64,000 nucleotides of DNA from Paenibacillus sp. Lineage in GTDB: Bacteria; Bacteroidota; Bacteroidia; Bacteroidales; Muribaculaceae. The notes beneath the pieces were generated by a model. The model had not been told where the DNA came from, made no database searches, and was given only the letters and a program-made list of their open reading frames with translations. The position numbers and the translations under genes were made by a program. Where the stretch lies: positions 400,832 to 464,831 of the forward strand of contig JAMPHR010000001.1 in NCBI GenBank assembly GCA_023663345.1, read 5' to 3'. Each line of letters starts with the position of its first letter. The first letter of the stretch is position 1. Below are positions 1-8,535 of this stretch, piece by piece.

Positions 1-592
1 GGCCGAGGTAGAAGAAGGCGGGGATCTGTTCCTCGTTCACATTTATATGAATGACAAGGAAGCCGATGCGGCACAGCAATGGGAATAGTGCGGAGCATAG
101 GCTGAGGAATTTCCCCGGGTTGGGTTGCATGGGTGAGAAGCCTTTATATTCCTGGGCGTTGAGCAGGAGCATGAAGGCGGGGGAGGTGCCTCGGACGCTG
201 TCGGGGCGGGAGTAGGAGGCGTAACGTATGCGTTTGTGCAACGTTTTGACCTGACGGCGGGTGTAGCCGGTGTATTCGGGGTACATGCCTCCAAATTCTC
301 TCTTTTTGCCCTCTTGGGAGAGGTAGAGGAGCGCGGTTGCGCCTTCGGGGGAGGTGGCGAGTCGGTAGTCGAGATATGATCTCAATAGTTCGGTGGAGTC
401 GTAGCCTTTTGGGTCTACGATTACGATCGGGCGCGGGCGGGATAGTCGGCGGGCGCGTTCGAGCCGGGATATGACGTTTTTCTCGGTTGGGGTTAGTTCC
501 CGGCCGAGAAAACGTGAGAATGGGTGGCACCAGATGTCTGGGCGACGGATTCTTTTGCGTAGGTGGGTTACCTTGTGGCTCGTTGGTTTCAT
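1..592 (-). CDS. Hypothetical protein, N-terminal part (gene continues past base 1)
   Basis: Reading the complement from an ATG at 592 gives an uninterrupted frame of 197 codons that leaves the window at base 1. The product is basic and Arg-rich at the N-terminus (starts MKPTSHKVTHLRKR). It has a beta-strand-like stretch RPRPIVIVDPKGYD at residues 52-65 and a hydrophobic segment LCSALFPLLCRIGFLVIHI near 165-183. No family is recognised. A TACCTTTGC promoter box ends only 7 nt before the ATG, which supports this start but predicts almost no 5' leader. Overlapping frames on both strands have Arg/Pro- or Ser-rich low-complexity translations and are shadows. The unseen C-terminus could carry a recognisable domain. 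Confidence 0.6.
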   Translation of the reverse strand, partial: MKPTSHKVTHLRKRIRRPDIWCHPFSRFLGRELTPTEKNVISRLERARRLSRPRPIVIVDPKGYDSTELLRSYLDYRLATSPEGATALLYLSQEGKKREFGGMYPEYTGYTRRQVKTLHKRIRYASYSRPDSVRGTSPAFMLLLNAQEYKGFSPMQPNPGKFLSLCSALFPLLCRIGFLVIHINVNEEQIPAFFYLG

Positions 593-599
593 ATCACCG

Positions 600-608
600 G
601 CAAAGGTA
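600..608 (-). promoter_or_regulatory. -7 box TACCTTTGC for the gene starting at 592
   Basis: Complement of GCAAAGGTA. It matches the Bacteroidota -7 consensus TAnnTTTG. Only 7 nt separate it from the ATG, so transcription should begin at or within a few bases of the start codon. No clear -33 TTG was seen. Confidence 0.5.
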
Positions 609-796
609 AGATACGTTTACTGGGGATATGGTGCGATAATGTCGTGTTGTTTTTAAGTATAGAGTTTTTTGAGTATAGAGGGGAAAGTATAGAGTATAGT
701 GATTAGATTTTTTGTCAGAGGGTTTAGACCAGAGAACAAGAGGGGTTTCAGGGGGTATATTGGTGGAATATAGGAGGTTAGGGAGGGTGGCGCGGG

Positions 797-1035
797 GATT
801 ATAGGACGTCTTCGACGCCCATTTGGGAGGTGTTTTCATTTTCCCCACACCTCGTCCGACGGCGCAAATCTGCCCTGGCGGGCGATTTGCTTGTCCGGCT
901 CGTGGTGGGGCTTCAATTACATCGCCGCTTCGCGGCTTAGTGGGTGGTGTTGCCTGCCTATGGGTTGCGTATTGAAGTGTGGAAGTTTTGGATTTTATCG
1001 CCTTTTCGAGGCTTAGTAGGTGGTGGGGCTGGGGG
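797..1035. repeat. Composite intergenic repeat, copy 1
   Basis: Three parts are visible. (1) A 28-nt head at 797-824 containing GGACGTCTTCGACGCCC, identical to 13602-13629. (2) A 68-nt imperfect palindrome at 843-910, CCCCACACCTCG to CGTGGTGGGG, with an inner hairpin GCAAATC-tGCCC-TGGC-GGGC-GATTTGC. (3) Two degenerate tandem units carrying ATCGCCnnTTCGnGGCTTAG, with ATCGCC at 921 and 997 (period 76). The second copy at 13602 has the same order, so this is a dispersed repeat family. The palindromes resemble REP/BIME elements; that comparison is inference. Confidence 0.75.
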
Positions 1036-1043
1036 AATATGCG

Positions 1044-1078
1044 ACAACCGCTGTCAAGGGTGAGTTGACAGCGGTTGT
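1044..1078 (-). terminator. Hairpin downstream of rpsO
   Basis: A perfect 14-bp stem, ACAACCGCTGTCAA (1044-1057) with its complement at 1065-1078, around a 7-nt loop. It lies 30 nt after the rpsO stop. It lacks a strong T-run on the minus strand (CGCATATTC follows), so it may be a 3'-end stabiliser or a weak terminator. Confidence 0.6.
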
Positions 1079-1107
1079 TGTGATCGTCAAGTAGATTCCG
1101 GATGGAA

Positions 1108-1383
1108 TTACTTTCTGATACCGAGCTCCTTCTGGGCGATGATGGCGCGGTAGCGGTTGATGTCCTTGCGGATCAGGTAGTCGAGAAGACGACGACGCTT
1201 ACCTACCAGTGCCTTGAGGGCTCGAGCGGTCGTATAATCTTTGTGATTTGACCGAAGGTGCTCGGTCAAATGAGCGATACGGATAGAGAATAATGCAATC
1301 TGTGCTTCAGGCGAGCCAGTGTCAGTCTTGCCCTTACCGTACTTCTCAAAGATTTCTACTTTTTCATCAGAATTCAAGTGCAT
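1108..1383 (-). CDS. rpsO: 30S ribosomal protein S15
   Basis: A 91-residue protein with the S15 pattern throughout: KYGKGKTDTGSPEAQIALF (residues 14-32), then RIAHLTEHLRSNHKDY and the rRNA-binding block LVGKRRRLLDYLIRKD (residues 59-74). Length matches the family (about 89-91 residues). S15 binds the central domain of 16S rRNA and nucleates the small-subunit platform. It is a single-gene unit with its own TAAATTTGC box (1437-1445), about 50 nt of leader, and a strong hairpin behind it. Autoregulation through the leader is known for S15 in other bacteria, but no such structure was established here. Confidence 0.97.
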   Translation of the reverse strand: MHLNSDEKVEIFEKYGKGKTDTGSPEAQIALFSIRIAHLTEHLRSNHKDYTTARALKALVGKRRRLLDYLIRKDINRYRAIIAQKELGIRK

Positions 1384-1436
1384 TGATACAGATGTTTAAA
1401 AGTGGATAAATAATTATAGTTAGCTCAAAAGAGCGT

Positions 1437-1445
1437 GCAAATTTA
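1437..1445 (-). promoter_or_regulatory. -7 box TAAATTTGC for rpsO
   Basis: Complement of GCAAATTTA, matching TAnnTTTGC. It sits 53 nt upstream of the rpsO ATG. Confidence 0.6.
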
Positions 1446-1576
1446 GCTATAAATCCCGACGTGTGCAATAGCCGGGGCTATTTTTCAAGGATTTCCAAGA
1501 AAAAATTGTGCCGATGGGCCTGTTCTCACCTGAAATCGGTGAGGAATTGGAGCGGTCAGGCTTTCAGGGGCGGGGA

Positions 1577-1909
1577 TCAGTCCTGGTTGAGATCCTTGGC
1601 GGGGTTGCGGAAGTGGATCTTGTGATCGAGGTATTCCTGAGTGGCGATGAGTGTGGGCTTGGGGAGACGCTCGTAGAAGCGTGAGATTTCGATCTGCTCG
1701 CGGTTCTCGGAGATTTCCTCGAGATTGTCGTTGAGGGATGCGAATTCCTGGAGCTTCTTCTCAAGATCGTGCTTCATCTCGGATGCGATCTGATTGGAAC
1801 GCTTGGCGATGATGCAGACGGTTTCGTATACGTTGCCGGTGTCCTCGCTCATCGAGATGAGGTCGCGGGTCTGGGTGTTGAGAGGGGCGTTGGTCTTTTT
1901 GTAGTCCAT
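1577..1909 (-). CDS. rpoZ: RNA polymerase omega subunit, Bacteroidota type (RpoZ)
   Basis: A 110-residue protein beginning MDYKKTNAPLNTQTRDL. It contains the conserved core TGNVYETVCIIAKRSNQIASE (residues 24-44) and the C-terminal EQIEISRFYERLPKPTLIA (71-89) that I recall from Bacteroidota omega/Rpb6-like proteins. Omega assists assembly of the beta' subunit into core RNA polymerase. The gene lies 61 nt downstream of bamD on the same strand and is probably co-transcribed. The pairing with an outer-membrane assembly gene looks like positional conservation, not a shared function. Identification rests on remembered family sequence. Confidence 0.85.
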   Translation of the reverse strand: MDYKKTNAPLNTQTRDLISMSEDTGNVYETVCIIAKRSNQIASEMKHDLEKKLQEFASLNDNLEEISENREQIEISRFYERLPKPTLIATQEYLDHKIHFRNPAKDLNQD

Positions 1910-1970
1910 TGTTTGGTATATACGATTGTTTCTTTTTTTTGTCTTGATTAACTCGGTGAGGGGAGGGGGA

Positions 1971-2771
1971 TTACTCCTTGGTATAGCGGCTTGCTATCTT
2001 GAAGATGTTGTCGGCTTCCTCGCGGTTGGGGGAGTCGGGGTAGTTGTTGATGAATGAGTAGTATTCATCGACTACCTCGGAGTAACGGTCGGCTTTCTTT
2101 TCGTCGACGCTCTCGCGGGCTTCCTGATAGCGAGCTTTCAGGATGAGGAGCTCAAGGTCTTCCTTATATTTGGAGTAGGGATAATCCTTGATGGCGTTCT
2201 TGGCCACGATGATGGCGCTCTCGTAGTTGTTGCCCATGTAGGTGCCGAGATTATAGTAGAGCTGGGCATTCTCAAGCTGCTTGAGGGTGAGTTTGTCCTG
2301 AAGCTCGAAGATGGCGTTCTGAGCGATTGAAACTTTGTCGCTTCTGGGGAAGTAGTCGAGGAAGGCCTGGAGCTCCTGGATGGCTTTCAGCGTACCGGTC
2401 TGGTCGAGCTGAGGGTCGGGGGAGTCGAGGTAGTATCCGTAACCGGCGTAGAAGCGGGAGAGCTCGGTGTGCTTGCCCTTGGGGAAGCGGGTGTAGTACT
2501 GCTTGAAGTAGGATCCGGCTGTCTCGTAGTCCTTGTTCTCGTAGTTGGAGAGGGCGAGGAGGTAGAGAGCATCCTCGGCTTTCTCGGAGCCTTTGAATAC
2601 GGCGGGAACGTTTTCGAGGGCAGTAGCCGCCTGGGTGTATTTTTTCTCTTCAAATGCTCGTTTCGCGAAATCGAGGCGATAGTCGGCGTCGTTGCTTTTG
2701 AGTACGCGCTGATATTCGCCACAAGAAGTGAGGGCGATGGCCGCGAGCAATACTAAGAGGTATCTGTACAT
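1971..2771 (-). CDS. bamD: Outer membrane protein assembly factor BamD (lipoprotein)
   Basis: 266 residues. A signal peptide ends in the lipobox LTSC, with acylated Cys17 (MYRYLLVLLAAIALTSCG). TPR-like helical repeats follow. Recognisable BamD stretches are FAKRAFEEKKYTQAATALE (35-53), YLLALSNYENKDYETAGSYF (70-89) and a block ending YPDSPNREEADNIFKIA. BamD is a periplasm-facing lipoprotein of the beta-barrel assembly machine that works with BamA. A TAATTTTGC box lies 42 nt upstream of the start, divergent from the GHL10 gene. rpoZ follows in the same operon. Length is normal. Confidence 0.93.
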   Translation of the reverse strand: MYRYLLVLLAAIALTSCGEYQRVLKSNDADYRLDFAKRAFEEKKYTQAATALENVPAVFKGSEKAEDALYLLALSNYENKDYETAGSYFKQYYTRFPKGKHTELSRFYAGYGYYLDSPDPQLDQTGTLKAIQELQAFLDYFPRSDKVSIAQNAIFELQDKLTLKQLENAQLYYNLGTYMGNNYESAIIVAKNAIKDYPYSKYKEDLELLILKARYQEARESVDEKKADRYSEVVDEYYSFINNYPDSPNREEADNIFKIASRYTKE

Positions 2772-2813
2772 ATCGAATATTGGTGAGCTGCGTGAGCGTT
2801 AGCGTTTCAACTT

Positions 2814-2822
2814 GCAAAATTA
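2814..2822 (-). promoter_or_regulatory. -7 box TAATTTTGC for bamD
   Basis: Complement of GCAAAATTA, 42 nt upstream of the bamD ATG. It forms a divergent pair with the box at 2878-2886. Confidence 0.6.
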
Positions 2823-2877
2823 GTCATTTTTTGTGAAAAAACACTATGATAGGGCTGTATAATTCTTGAATAATCGT

Positions 2878-2886
2878 TAATTTTGT
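2878..2886 (+). promoter_or_regulatory. -7 box TAATTTTGT for the GHL10 hydrolase
   Basis: Fits TAnnTTTG. It overlaps the GTG at 2885 and nearly touches the ATG at 2888, so translation should start later, at the ATG at 2906. Confidence 0.55.
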
Positions 2887-2905
2887 GATGATTATTCCAT
2901 TGAAG

Positions 2906-4420
2906 ATGGCTTGTATATATAGTATTCGATTACGGATTTTATTGCTGTCGGCGATGATGCTGGCGGTTGTCGGGACAGGATGGGCCTCCTCCAAGCGCGA
3001 GATGCGCGGAGTGTGGGTGGCTACCGTGTGGGGTATCGACTGGCCTTCACGGCAGGGGACATCGGAGGCTGTGCGCTCGATGCAACAACGGGAGCTCGGC
3101 GAGATCCTTGATAGATGCAAACGGTTGAACTTCACCACTGTGTGCTTTCAGGTGAGAGGTATGGCCGACGTGATGTACAAGTCGAAACTTGAGCCGTGGA
3201 GCGCATTTGTGAGCGGTAAACGCGGGGAGGATCCCGGATGGGATCCATTAGAGTGGGCTGTGGCCGAGTGCCACAGACGCGGACTGGAGTGCTATGCGTG
3301 GGTGAATCCTTTCAGATGGTCGTCGGGGACAGATTACAATACTCCTGCCGACAAGGAATGGAAATCGCGCGGATGGCTTCTGACGCATGGAAAGTACACG
3401 GTGTTGAATCCCGGGCTGGAGCCTGTGAGGCAACACATTGTGGAGATATGCCGTGAGATAGTGGAGGGGTATGATATAGACGGATTGATATTTGATGACT
3501 ATTTCTATCCCAACCGCATACCGGAGAGCGAGAAGGCTCCGGATTACGGTCTATACAGATCGGAGGCCCCGTGGATGACGTTTGGCGACTGGCGCAGGGC
3601 CAATGTACACAAGGCTATAGCTGATGTGAAAGGGATGATAGATGACACGAAGCCATATGTGCGTTTCGGCATCTCTCCGGCCGGAGTGGCCGGCAAGGCT
3701 GACTCCTCGGCTCCGAAGTGGGGCGCCGAGGGGGTGGGCGTGAAAGCGGCCGACTGGCAGTATGGCGAGATATATTCCGATCCGTTGGGGTGGATGTATC
3801 AGGGCACGGTGGATTTCGTGTCACCACAGATATATTGGGCGACGACGCACGGAACGGCTCCATACGGACAGTTGTCGCAGTGGTGGAGCCAGACGGCCAA
3901 TATGTATGGCGTGCATGTGTATTCGAGCGTTACCCTCGAGCGTATAGGATCAGGTGATCTGGCGGAACATAGGCGCGACTTAGGACGGCAGATAGACTGT
4001 AACCGCAAGTACAGTGTGGACGGCAATCACGGCACCATCATATACAGCGCGAAGTTTCTTCCGAAGGTGTCGGCCACGCTTGCCACGGGGCGGTATGCCT
4101 ATCCGTCGCTGACGCCGAGCATGGCCGAGCGTGAGATCGAGCCGGATGCGGAGGCTCCGCATGGGTTGAAGCTGAATCACGGGGTGCTGACGTGGAGTGC
4201 GCCCAAGGGAGCGAGACGATTTACAGTGTATGCCGTTCCCGAGGATGTGTCGCGGGAGGATGCGGCCGATGCCGACGGAGATGGGATTGACGGTGCGTTC
4301 CTGCTCGGGGTGAGCTACGAACCGCACATGAATGTGGGTGAGATAAAGGGGTACAGGTATGCGGTGTGCGTGTATTCGGCGTATTCAACCGAGGGCACTC
4401 CGGCATGGATAGAGCCGTGA
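2906..4420 (+). CDS. Secreted GHL10-type glycoside hydrolase-like protein (DUF187/YngK family)
   Basis: 504 residues from the ATG at 2906. In-frame codons at 2885 and 2888 lie on or beside the promoter box and are rejected. A signal peptide (ILLLSAMMLAVVGTGWAS) precedes the family start REMRGVWVATVWGIDWP. The TIM-barrel motifs of the GHL10 family are visible: CFQVRGMADVMYKSKLEPW, CYAWVNPFRWSSG, VEGYDIDGLIFDDYFYP (acidic pair DD), FGISPAGVAGK, and VDFVSPQIYWATTH. A C-terminal fibronectin-like strand region (GLKLNHGVLTWSAP) follows. The family is predicted to cleave bacterial or plant glycans; the substrate cannot be told. It is a stand-alone gene, divergent from bamD, with 3 nt before the convergent small gene. 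Confidence 0.88.
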   Translation: MACIYSIRLRILLLSAMMLAVVGTGWASSKREMRGVWVATVWGIDWPSRQGTSEAVRSMQQRELGEILDRCKRLNFTTVCFQVRGMADVMYKSKLEPWSAFVSGKRGEDPGWDPLEWAVAECHRRGLECYAWVNPFRWSSGTDYNTPADKEWKSRGWLLTHGKYTVLNPGLEPVRQHIVEICREIVEGYDIDGLIFDDYFYPNRIPESEKAPDYGLYRSEAPWMTFGDWRRANVHKAIADVKGMIDDTKPYVRFGISPAGVAGKADSSAPKWGAEGVGVKAADWQYGEIYSDPLGWMYQGTVDFVSPQIYWATTHGTAPYGQLSQWWSQTANMYGVHVYSSVTLERIGSGDLAEHRRDLGRQIDCNRKYSVDGNHGTIIYSAKFLPKVSATLATGRYAYPSLTPSMAEREIEPDAEAPHGLKLNHGVLTWSAPKGARRFTVYAVPEDVSREDAADADGDGIDGAFLLGVSYEPHMNVGEIKGYRYAVCVYSAYSTEGTPAWIEP

Positions 4421-4423
4421 GAC

Positions 4424-4687
4424 TTAGATTATAGAGCTGACGCGACGGTCGGAGGAGGGGCGGATGTCGTAGGCATCCTGGGCTATGCGACGGTTGCGGT
4501 CGGTGTCCTGGGTGATGTAGAACCGGATCATTGCGTAGAGGATGTTCTGCATGGGGGTGAGTGATTCGGTGGGGTCCTGGCCGAGAATCAGTTCGGCACT
4601 GAGTGCGTTGGTGATGGGCAGACGATCGACAAGGGGGAGTGAATTGATGGTGTCGATGACGCGGGGGGAGATGAAGAATGCTGCCAT
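4424..4687 (-). CDS. Small hypothetical protein
   Basis: 87 residues if translation starts at the ATG at 4687 (MAAFFISPRVIDTINSLPL). The frame stays open to an earlier ATG at 4786, but that codon sits in the T-rich tail of the htpG terminator and upstream of a TACCTTTGC box (4761-4769), so the shorter form is preferred. The product is short and mildly amphipathic, with a charged C-terminus (TDTDRNRRIAQDAYDIRPSSDRR). No family is recognised. It converges on the GHL10 gene with a 3-nt gap. The longer form would add a hydrophobic N-terminal helix (IITFFGHTLFIFF), so a membrane protein remains possible. Confidence 0.5.
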   Translation of the reverse strand: MAAFFISPRVIDTINSLPLVDRLPITNALSAELILGQDPTESLTPMQNILYAMIRFYITQDTDRNRRIAQDAYDIRPSSDRRVSSII

Positions 4688-4760
4688 GGTGAAGAAGATG
4701 AAAAGAGTGTGTCCAAAAAAGGTTATAATTGCGGCGGTGCGTAAGGTGAACGGCCACGTT

Positions 4761-4769
4761 GCAAAGGTA
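4761..4769 (-). promoter_or_regulatory. -7 box TACCTTTGC upstream of the small gene
   Basis: Complement of GCAAAGGTA. It places the transcription start near 4757, about 70 nt before the ATG at 4687. This decides against the ATG at 4786. Confidence 0.5.
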
Positions 4770-4793
4770 TTATGCCGGTAGGGCATAAAATAA

Positions 4794-4831
4794 GCACACC
4801 GATGTTTAAAAGAATTAAAACATCGGTGTGC
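4794..4831 (-). terminator. Intrinsic terminator of htpG
   Basis: A perfect 14-bp stem, GCACACCGATGTTT (4794-4807) with 4818-4831, AT-rich loop, followed on the minus strand by TTATTTTAT. It lies 53 nt after the htpG stop. Confidence 0.8.
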
Positions 4832-4884
4832 GTGAGAAACTATAAACAGTTTCCGAAAAATAGCTATTACTTATTCCTGTGTTT

Positions 4885-6927
4885 TTACAGCATCTTGACC
4901 GAGCGGTTGATAAATTCGCTCAGCTCGCGACCTTGGAGAAGGCCGTTGCCGAGAAGGGCGAGATCGATCATCTGCTTGACAGCCGGAACACCGGATGCGT
5001 AGGCGGCGATGATGGAATCCTGCTCCTTGCGCGAATTATCCACTGACTCGAGTAGCTTCTTTTCTTCTGCTTCCTGCTCGGGGGTAGGCTTGTTGTCCTT
5101 GATCTCGGCACGGATGGCGGTGAGGCGCTCGTTGTCGGCGCTCACGGCGGCGCGCAGAGGGGATATCTTTTCATCGAGGGCCTTCTCGGCATCGGCGAGC
5201 ACACGGGCTACTGCCTGCTGAGAGGTGTTGACGATGAGATTGAAGTTGTCGGGGAGCTCGGCGTAGAAACTCATGCCGGGCTGGGTGGCGGCCATGTCCT
5301 TCATGCGTCGCATGTACTCGTTCTGGGTGATGAGCACGGGGCTTGCGGCGGGGTCGAGTGACTCGAAGGAAACCATGAACTCGCTCTTCTCCATCTTGGG
5401 GAGCTGAGAGCGGAACACCGAGGTGAGCAGTGAGATCTGGTCGGGGGTGAGGCCGGAGTCCTTCTTGTCGGCCTTTGCCACAAGATTGTCGGCGACATCA
5501 CTGTCGACGCGCACGAATGTGGTCTTCTCGAGCTTGCTCTCAAGCATGGAGATGAAGTGGCCGTCGAGCTGGCCGTTCATGAGCAGGACGTTGTAGCCCT
5601 TGGCGTTGGCTGCTTCGATGTAGCTGTACTGCTCGACGGGATCGGTGGCGTAGATGTACACGAGGTTGCCGTCCTTGTCGGTCTGGGAGGCTTCGATGAG
5701 GGCCTTGTATTCATCGAGGGTGAAGTATTTGCCCTCGGTGTCGCGGAGAAGGGTGAACTTGAGGGCGGCGTCACAGAATTTCTCGTCGGTGAGCATACCG
5801 TACTCGATGAAGATCTTGATGTCGTCCCACTTGGACTCGAAGTCGGCGCGGTCGTTCTTGAAGAGATCCTCGAGGCGCGATGCCACTTTCTTGGTGATGT
5901 AGCCCGAGATCTTCTTCACGGCACGGTCGCTCTGCAGGTAGGAACGTGACACGTTGAGGGGGATATCGGGGGAGTCGATCACTCCCTGGAGGAGCATCAT
6001 GAACTCGGGGACTACGCCCTCGACGGAATCGGTGACGAAGACCTGGTTGCAGTAGAGCTGGATGCGGTCCTTGCGGATGTCAAGGTTGTTCTTGATCTTG
6101 GGGAAGTAGAGGATGCCGGTGAGGGTGAAGGGGTAGTCGACATTGAGGTGGATCCAGAAGAGGGGATCTTCCTGGCCGGGATAGAGCTCGCGGTAGAAGT
6201 TGCGGTAGTCCTCGTCGGTGAGATCGGAGGGCTTTTTGGTCCAAGCGGGTTCGGTGGCGTTGATCACCTTGTCGCGGTCGGTGTCGACATACTTGCCATC
6301 CTTCCACTCCTGCTCCTTTCCGCTCACGACGGGGACGGGGAGGAAGCGGCAATATTTCTTTAGGAGAAGGTCGATGCGGGCCTGCTCAAGATACTCCTTG
6401 TTGTCATCATCGATCCACAGGGTGATCTCGGTGCCACGGGAGGTCTTGTCGCAGGGCTCCATGGTGTACTCGGGGGAGCCGTCACATTCCCAACGCACGG
6501 CTTCGGAGCCGTCCTTGTAGGAGAGTGAGCGGATCTCGACTTTCTTGGAAACCATGAATGCCGAGTAGAAGCCGAGGCCGAAGTGGCCGATGATGGAGTT
6601 GGCGTTGTCCTTGTACTTGTTGACAAACTCTTCGGCGCCGGAGAAAGCGATCTGGTTGATGTACTTGTTTACATCGTCGGCAGTCATGCCGATACCGTGG
6701 TCGCTGACGGTGAGTGTGCCGGCTTTCTTGTCGACCTTGACCTCGACACGCATTTCGCCGAGTTCGCCTTTGAAGTCGCCGAAGGATGCGAGAGTCTTGA
6801 GTTTCTGGGTCGCGTCGATGGCATTGGCCACCAGCTCGCGGAGGAATATTTCGTTGTCGGAATAGAGGAATTTTTTGATGACCGGAAAAATGTTTTCGGT
6901 CGTTACTCCAATCTGTCCTTTCTGCAT
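4885..6927 (-). CDS. htpG: Molecular chaperone HtpG (Hsp90)
   Basis: 680 residues from the ATG at 6927 (MQKGQIGVTTENIFPVIKKF). An upstream in-frame ATG at 6984 adds 19 residues that do not look like the family. GHKL ATPase motifs are seen: LRELVANAIDAT (Glu31, Asn35), SDHGIGM (Asp76) and GHFGLGFYSAF (113-123). The middle domain includes the DNLDIRKDRIQLY-like region and LNVSRSYLQSD with the catalytic-loop Arg. The C-terminal dimerisation region ends LLGNGLLQGRELSEFINRSVKML. Hsp90 is a cytosolic ATP-dependent folding chaperone. The gene is monocistronic: terminators flank it at 7035-7088 (from pgi) and 4794-4831. The leader is AT-rich; a weak box TTGTTTTGC (6976-6984) is the only promoter candidate. 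Confidence 0.97.
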   Translation of the reverse strand: MQKGQIGVTTENIFPVIKKFLYSDNEIFLRELVANAIDATQKLKTLASFGDFKGELGEMRVEVKVDKKAGTLTVSDHGIGMTADDVNKYINQIAFSGAEEFVNKYKDNANSIIGHFGLGFYSAFMVSKKVEIRSLSYKDGSEAVRWECDGSPEYTMEPCDKTSRGTEITLWIDDDNKEYLEQARIDLLLKKYCRFLPVPVVSGKEQEWKDGKYVDTDRDKVINATEPAWTKKPSDLTDEDYRNFYRELYPGQEDPLFWIHLNVDYPFTLTGILYFPKIKNNLDIRKDRIQLYCNQVFVTDSVEGVVPEFMMLLQGVIDSPDIPLNVSRSYLQSDRAVKKISGYITKKVASRLEDLFKNDRADFESKWDDIKIFIEYGMLTDEKFCDAALKFTLLRDTEGKYFTLDEYKALIEASQTDKDGNLVYIYATDPVEQYSYIEAANAKGYNVLLMNGQLDGHFISMLESKLEKTTFVRVDSDVADNLVAKADKKDSGLTPDQISLLTSVFRSQLPKMEKSEFMVSFESLDPAASPVLITQNEYMRRMKDMAATQPGMSFYAELPDNFNLIVNTSQQAVARVLADAEKALDEKISPLRAAVSADNERLTAIRAEIKDNKPTPEQEAEEKKLLESVDNSRKEQDSIIAAYASGVPAVKQMIDLALLGNGLLQGRELSEFINRSVKML

Positions 6928-7034
6928 GATGTTATATAGGGTTTTATAGTTTTGTGTTTCTATGTATAACAACCTGCAAAACAAATGCCAGAGATAAAAA
7001 CTGACAAATAGTGTTAAAGGATACTGACAAAAAT

Positions 7035-7088
7035 ACCTCCCGGCTGACTTGGCGCCGTGAAAACGGGGAGCCTTGACAGCCGGGAGGT
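7035..7088 (-). terminator. Intrinsic terminator of the lysS-gpsA-pgi operon
   Basis: A 12-bp stem ACCTCCCGGCTG (7035-7046) with CAGCCGGGAGGT (7077-7088). The 30-nt loop is large and can pair further. On the minus strand the stem is followed by ATTTTTG. It begins 33 nt after the pgi stop. Confidence 0.8.
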
Positions 7089-7121
7089 GTGTATCAGGTC
7101 GGTGAGTTTACCGAACGGGGA

Positions 7122-8462
7122 TCAGAGACGGGCGCGGATGGCCTCGGTGTCCTTCTCATAACCGGGCTTGGCGAGGAGGGCAAACATGTTGCGCTTGTAG
7201 GCTTCTACGCCGGGCTGGTTGAAGGGGTTCACGTCGAGGATGTAGCCGCTGATGCCACAAGCCTTCTCGAAGAAGTAGATGAGCTGGCCGAGGTATTTCT
7301 CGCGGAGGGCGGGGAGGGTGATAAGTATGTTGGGGACACCGCCGTCAACATGGGCGATGCGGGTGCCGAGCTCGGCCATCTTGTTGACCTCGTCGATGTG
7401 CTTACCGGCGATGTAGTTGAGGCCGTCGAGGTTAGCTTCATCGGAGGGGATGAGAAGGTCGTGCTTCTGCTCCATAACCGAGATCACGGTCTCGAAGATG
7501 GTGCGCTCGCCGTCCTGGATCCACTGGCCCATAGAGTGGAGGTCGGTGGAGTTGTCGACAGCTGCGGGGAAGATGCCCTTGTGGTCCTTGCCCTCGCTCT
7601 CGCCGTAGAGCTGTTTCCACCATTCGCCCATATAATGGAGTTTGGGGTTGTAGTTTACGAGGATCTCGGTCTTCTTGCCGGCATTGTAGAGAGCGTTGCG
7701 GGTGGCGGCATAGAGGTAGGCGGGGTTCTGGTCGCCGGCCTCGGAGGTAGCCTTTTCCATCTCGGCGGCACCGTCGATGAGGGCGCGGATGTCGAATCCG
7801 GCCACGGCAATGGGGAGAAGTCCTACGGGGGTGAGTACTGAGAAGCGTCCGCCCACGTTGTCGGCGATTACGAAAGTCTTGTATCCCTCCTCGGTGGCGA
7901 GGCTGCGGAGCGCGCCACGCTGAGCGTCGGTGATGGCTACGATGCGCTTGCGGGCCTCCTCAACGCCGAGCTGGCTTTCGAGCTGCTCTTTGAGCAGACG
8001 GAATGCGATGGCGGGCTCGGTGGTGGTGCCGCTCTTGGATATTACGATGATGCCGAATTTCTTGTCCTTGAGATAGTCCTGGAGCTCATAGAGATAATCC
8101 TCGCCTATGTTCTGTCCGGCAAAGAGTACCTTGGGCTCGCCTTCGACGCCGGGACGGTAGGCGGCGAAGCTGTCGCTGAGGGCCTCGATCACGGCCTTGG
8201 CTCCGAGGTAGCTGCCACCGATACCGATTGCGACAACGGTGTCGCAGGTGGCGCGGAGCTGATCAGCGCAGGCTATGATGTCGTCGAGGAGCGCCTCGGT
8301 GGTTTCGGTGGGGAGGTTTACCCATCCGAGGAAGTCATTCCCTTCACCAGTGCCGTTGTGCACTTTTTCAAGGGCTTCGGTGGCTTTGCCTTCAAGGCGG
8401 TCGATGTCTTCACGGCTCACTGTCGAAAGGACATCCTTGATGTCGACGTTGATAGTTTTCAT
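7122..8462 (-). CDS. pgi: Glucose-6-phosphate isomerase
   Basis: 446 residues, the short form of the family. The sugar-phosphate isomerase (SIS) signatures are clear: [19 protein letters not shown] (77-95), [15 protein letters not shown] (about 140-154), [17 protein letters not shown], and the C-terminal [16 protein letters not shown] with the active-site Lys. It interconverts glucose-6-phosphate and fructose-6-phosphate in the cytosol, linking glycolysis with precursors for envelope sugars. It is the last gene of lysS-gpsA-pgi, 73 nt after gpsA, and ends at a strong terminator. A 250-codon open frame on the opposite strand is a shadow. Confidence 0.97.
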   Translation of the reverse strand: MKTINVDIKDVLSTVSREDIDRLEGKATEALEKVHNGTGEGNDFLGWVNLPTETTEALLDDIIACADQLRATCDTVVAIGIGGSYLGAKAVIEALSDSFAAYRPGVEGEPKVLFAGQNIGEDYLYELQDYLKDKKFGIIVISKSGTTTEPAIAFRLLKEQLESQLGVEEARKRIVAITDAQRGALRSLATEEGYKTFVIADNVGGRFSVLTPVGLLPIAVAGFDIRALIDGAAEMEKATSEAGDQNPAYLYAATRNALYNAGKKTEILVNYNPKLHYMGEWWKQLYGESEGKDHKGIFPAAVDNSTDLHSMGQWIQDGERTIFETVISVMEQKHDLLIPSDEANLDGLNYIAGKHIDEVNKMAELGTRIAHVDGGVPNILITLPALREKYLGQLIYFFEKACGISGYILDVNPFNQPGVEAYKRNMFALLAKPGYEKDTEAIRARL

Positions 8463-8535
8463 GCTATTTTAAATTTATAAGTAGTTTGTTGATTGCTTAT
8501 TGATGGTTGATAATGCGGAGATGCGCGTATGGGGT

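Larger units (their letters stand above)
593..1107. other. Gene-free interval between the unknown gene and rpsO
   Basis: This 515-nt stretch has no convincing gene. Bases 640-700 are AT-rich with repeated AGTATAGAG words. Bases 797-1035 hold copy 1 of the composite repeat, and 1044-1078 a hairpin behind rpsO. An 84-codon open frame on the minus strand (594-848) runs through the repeat and is judged spurious. Confidence 0.7.

Noticed and set aside
594..848. 84-codon minus-strand open frame
   Set aside because: It translates intergenic sequence and part of composite repeat copy 1; no domain and no good promoter spacing.
4688..4786. Longer N-terminus for the small gene at 4424
   Set aside because: The ATG at 4786 lies in the htpG terminator tail and upstream of the TACCTTTGC box.
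7089..7841. 250-codon open frame antisense to pgi
   Set aside because: Shadow frame caused by codon bias on the pgi strand; no domain, and the pgi reading is unambiguous.
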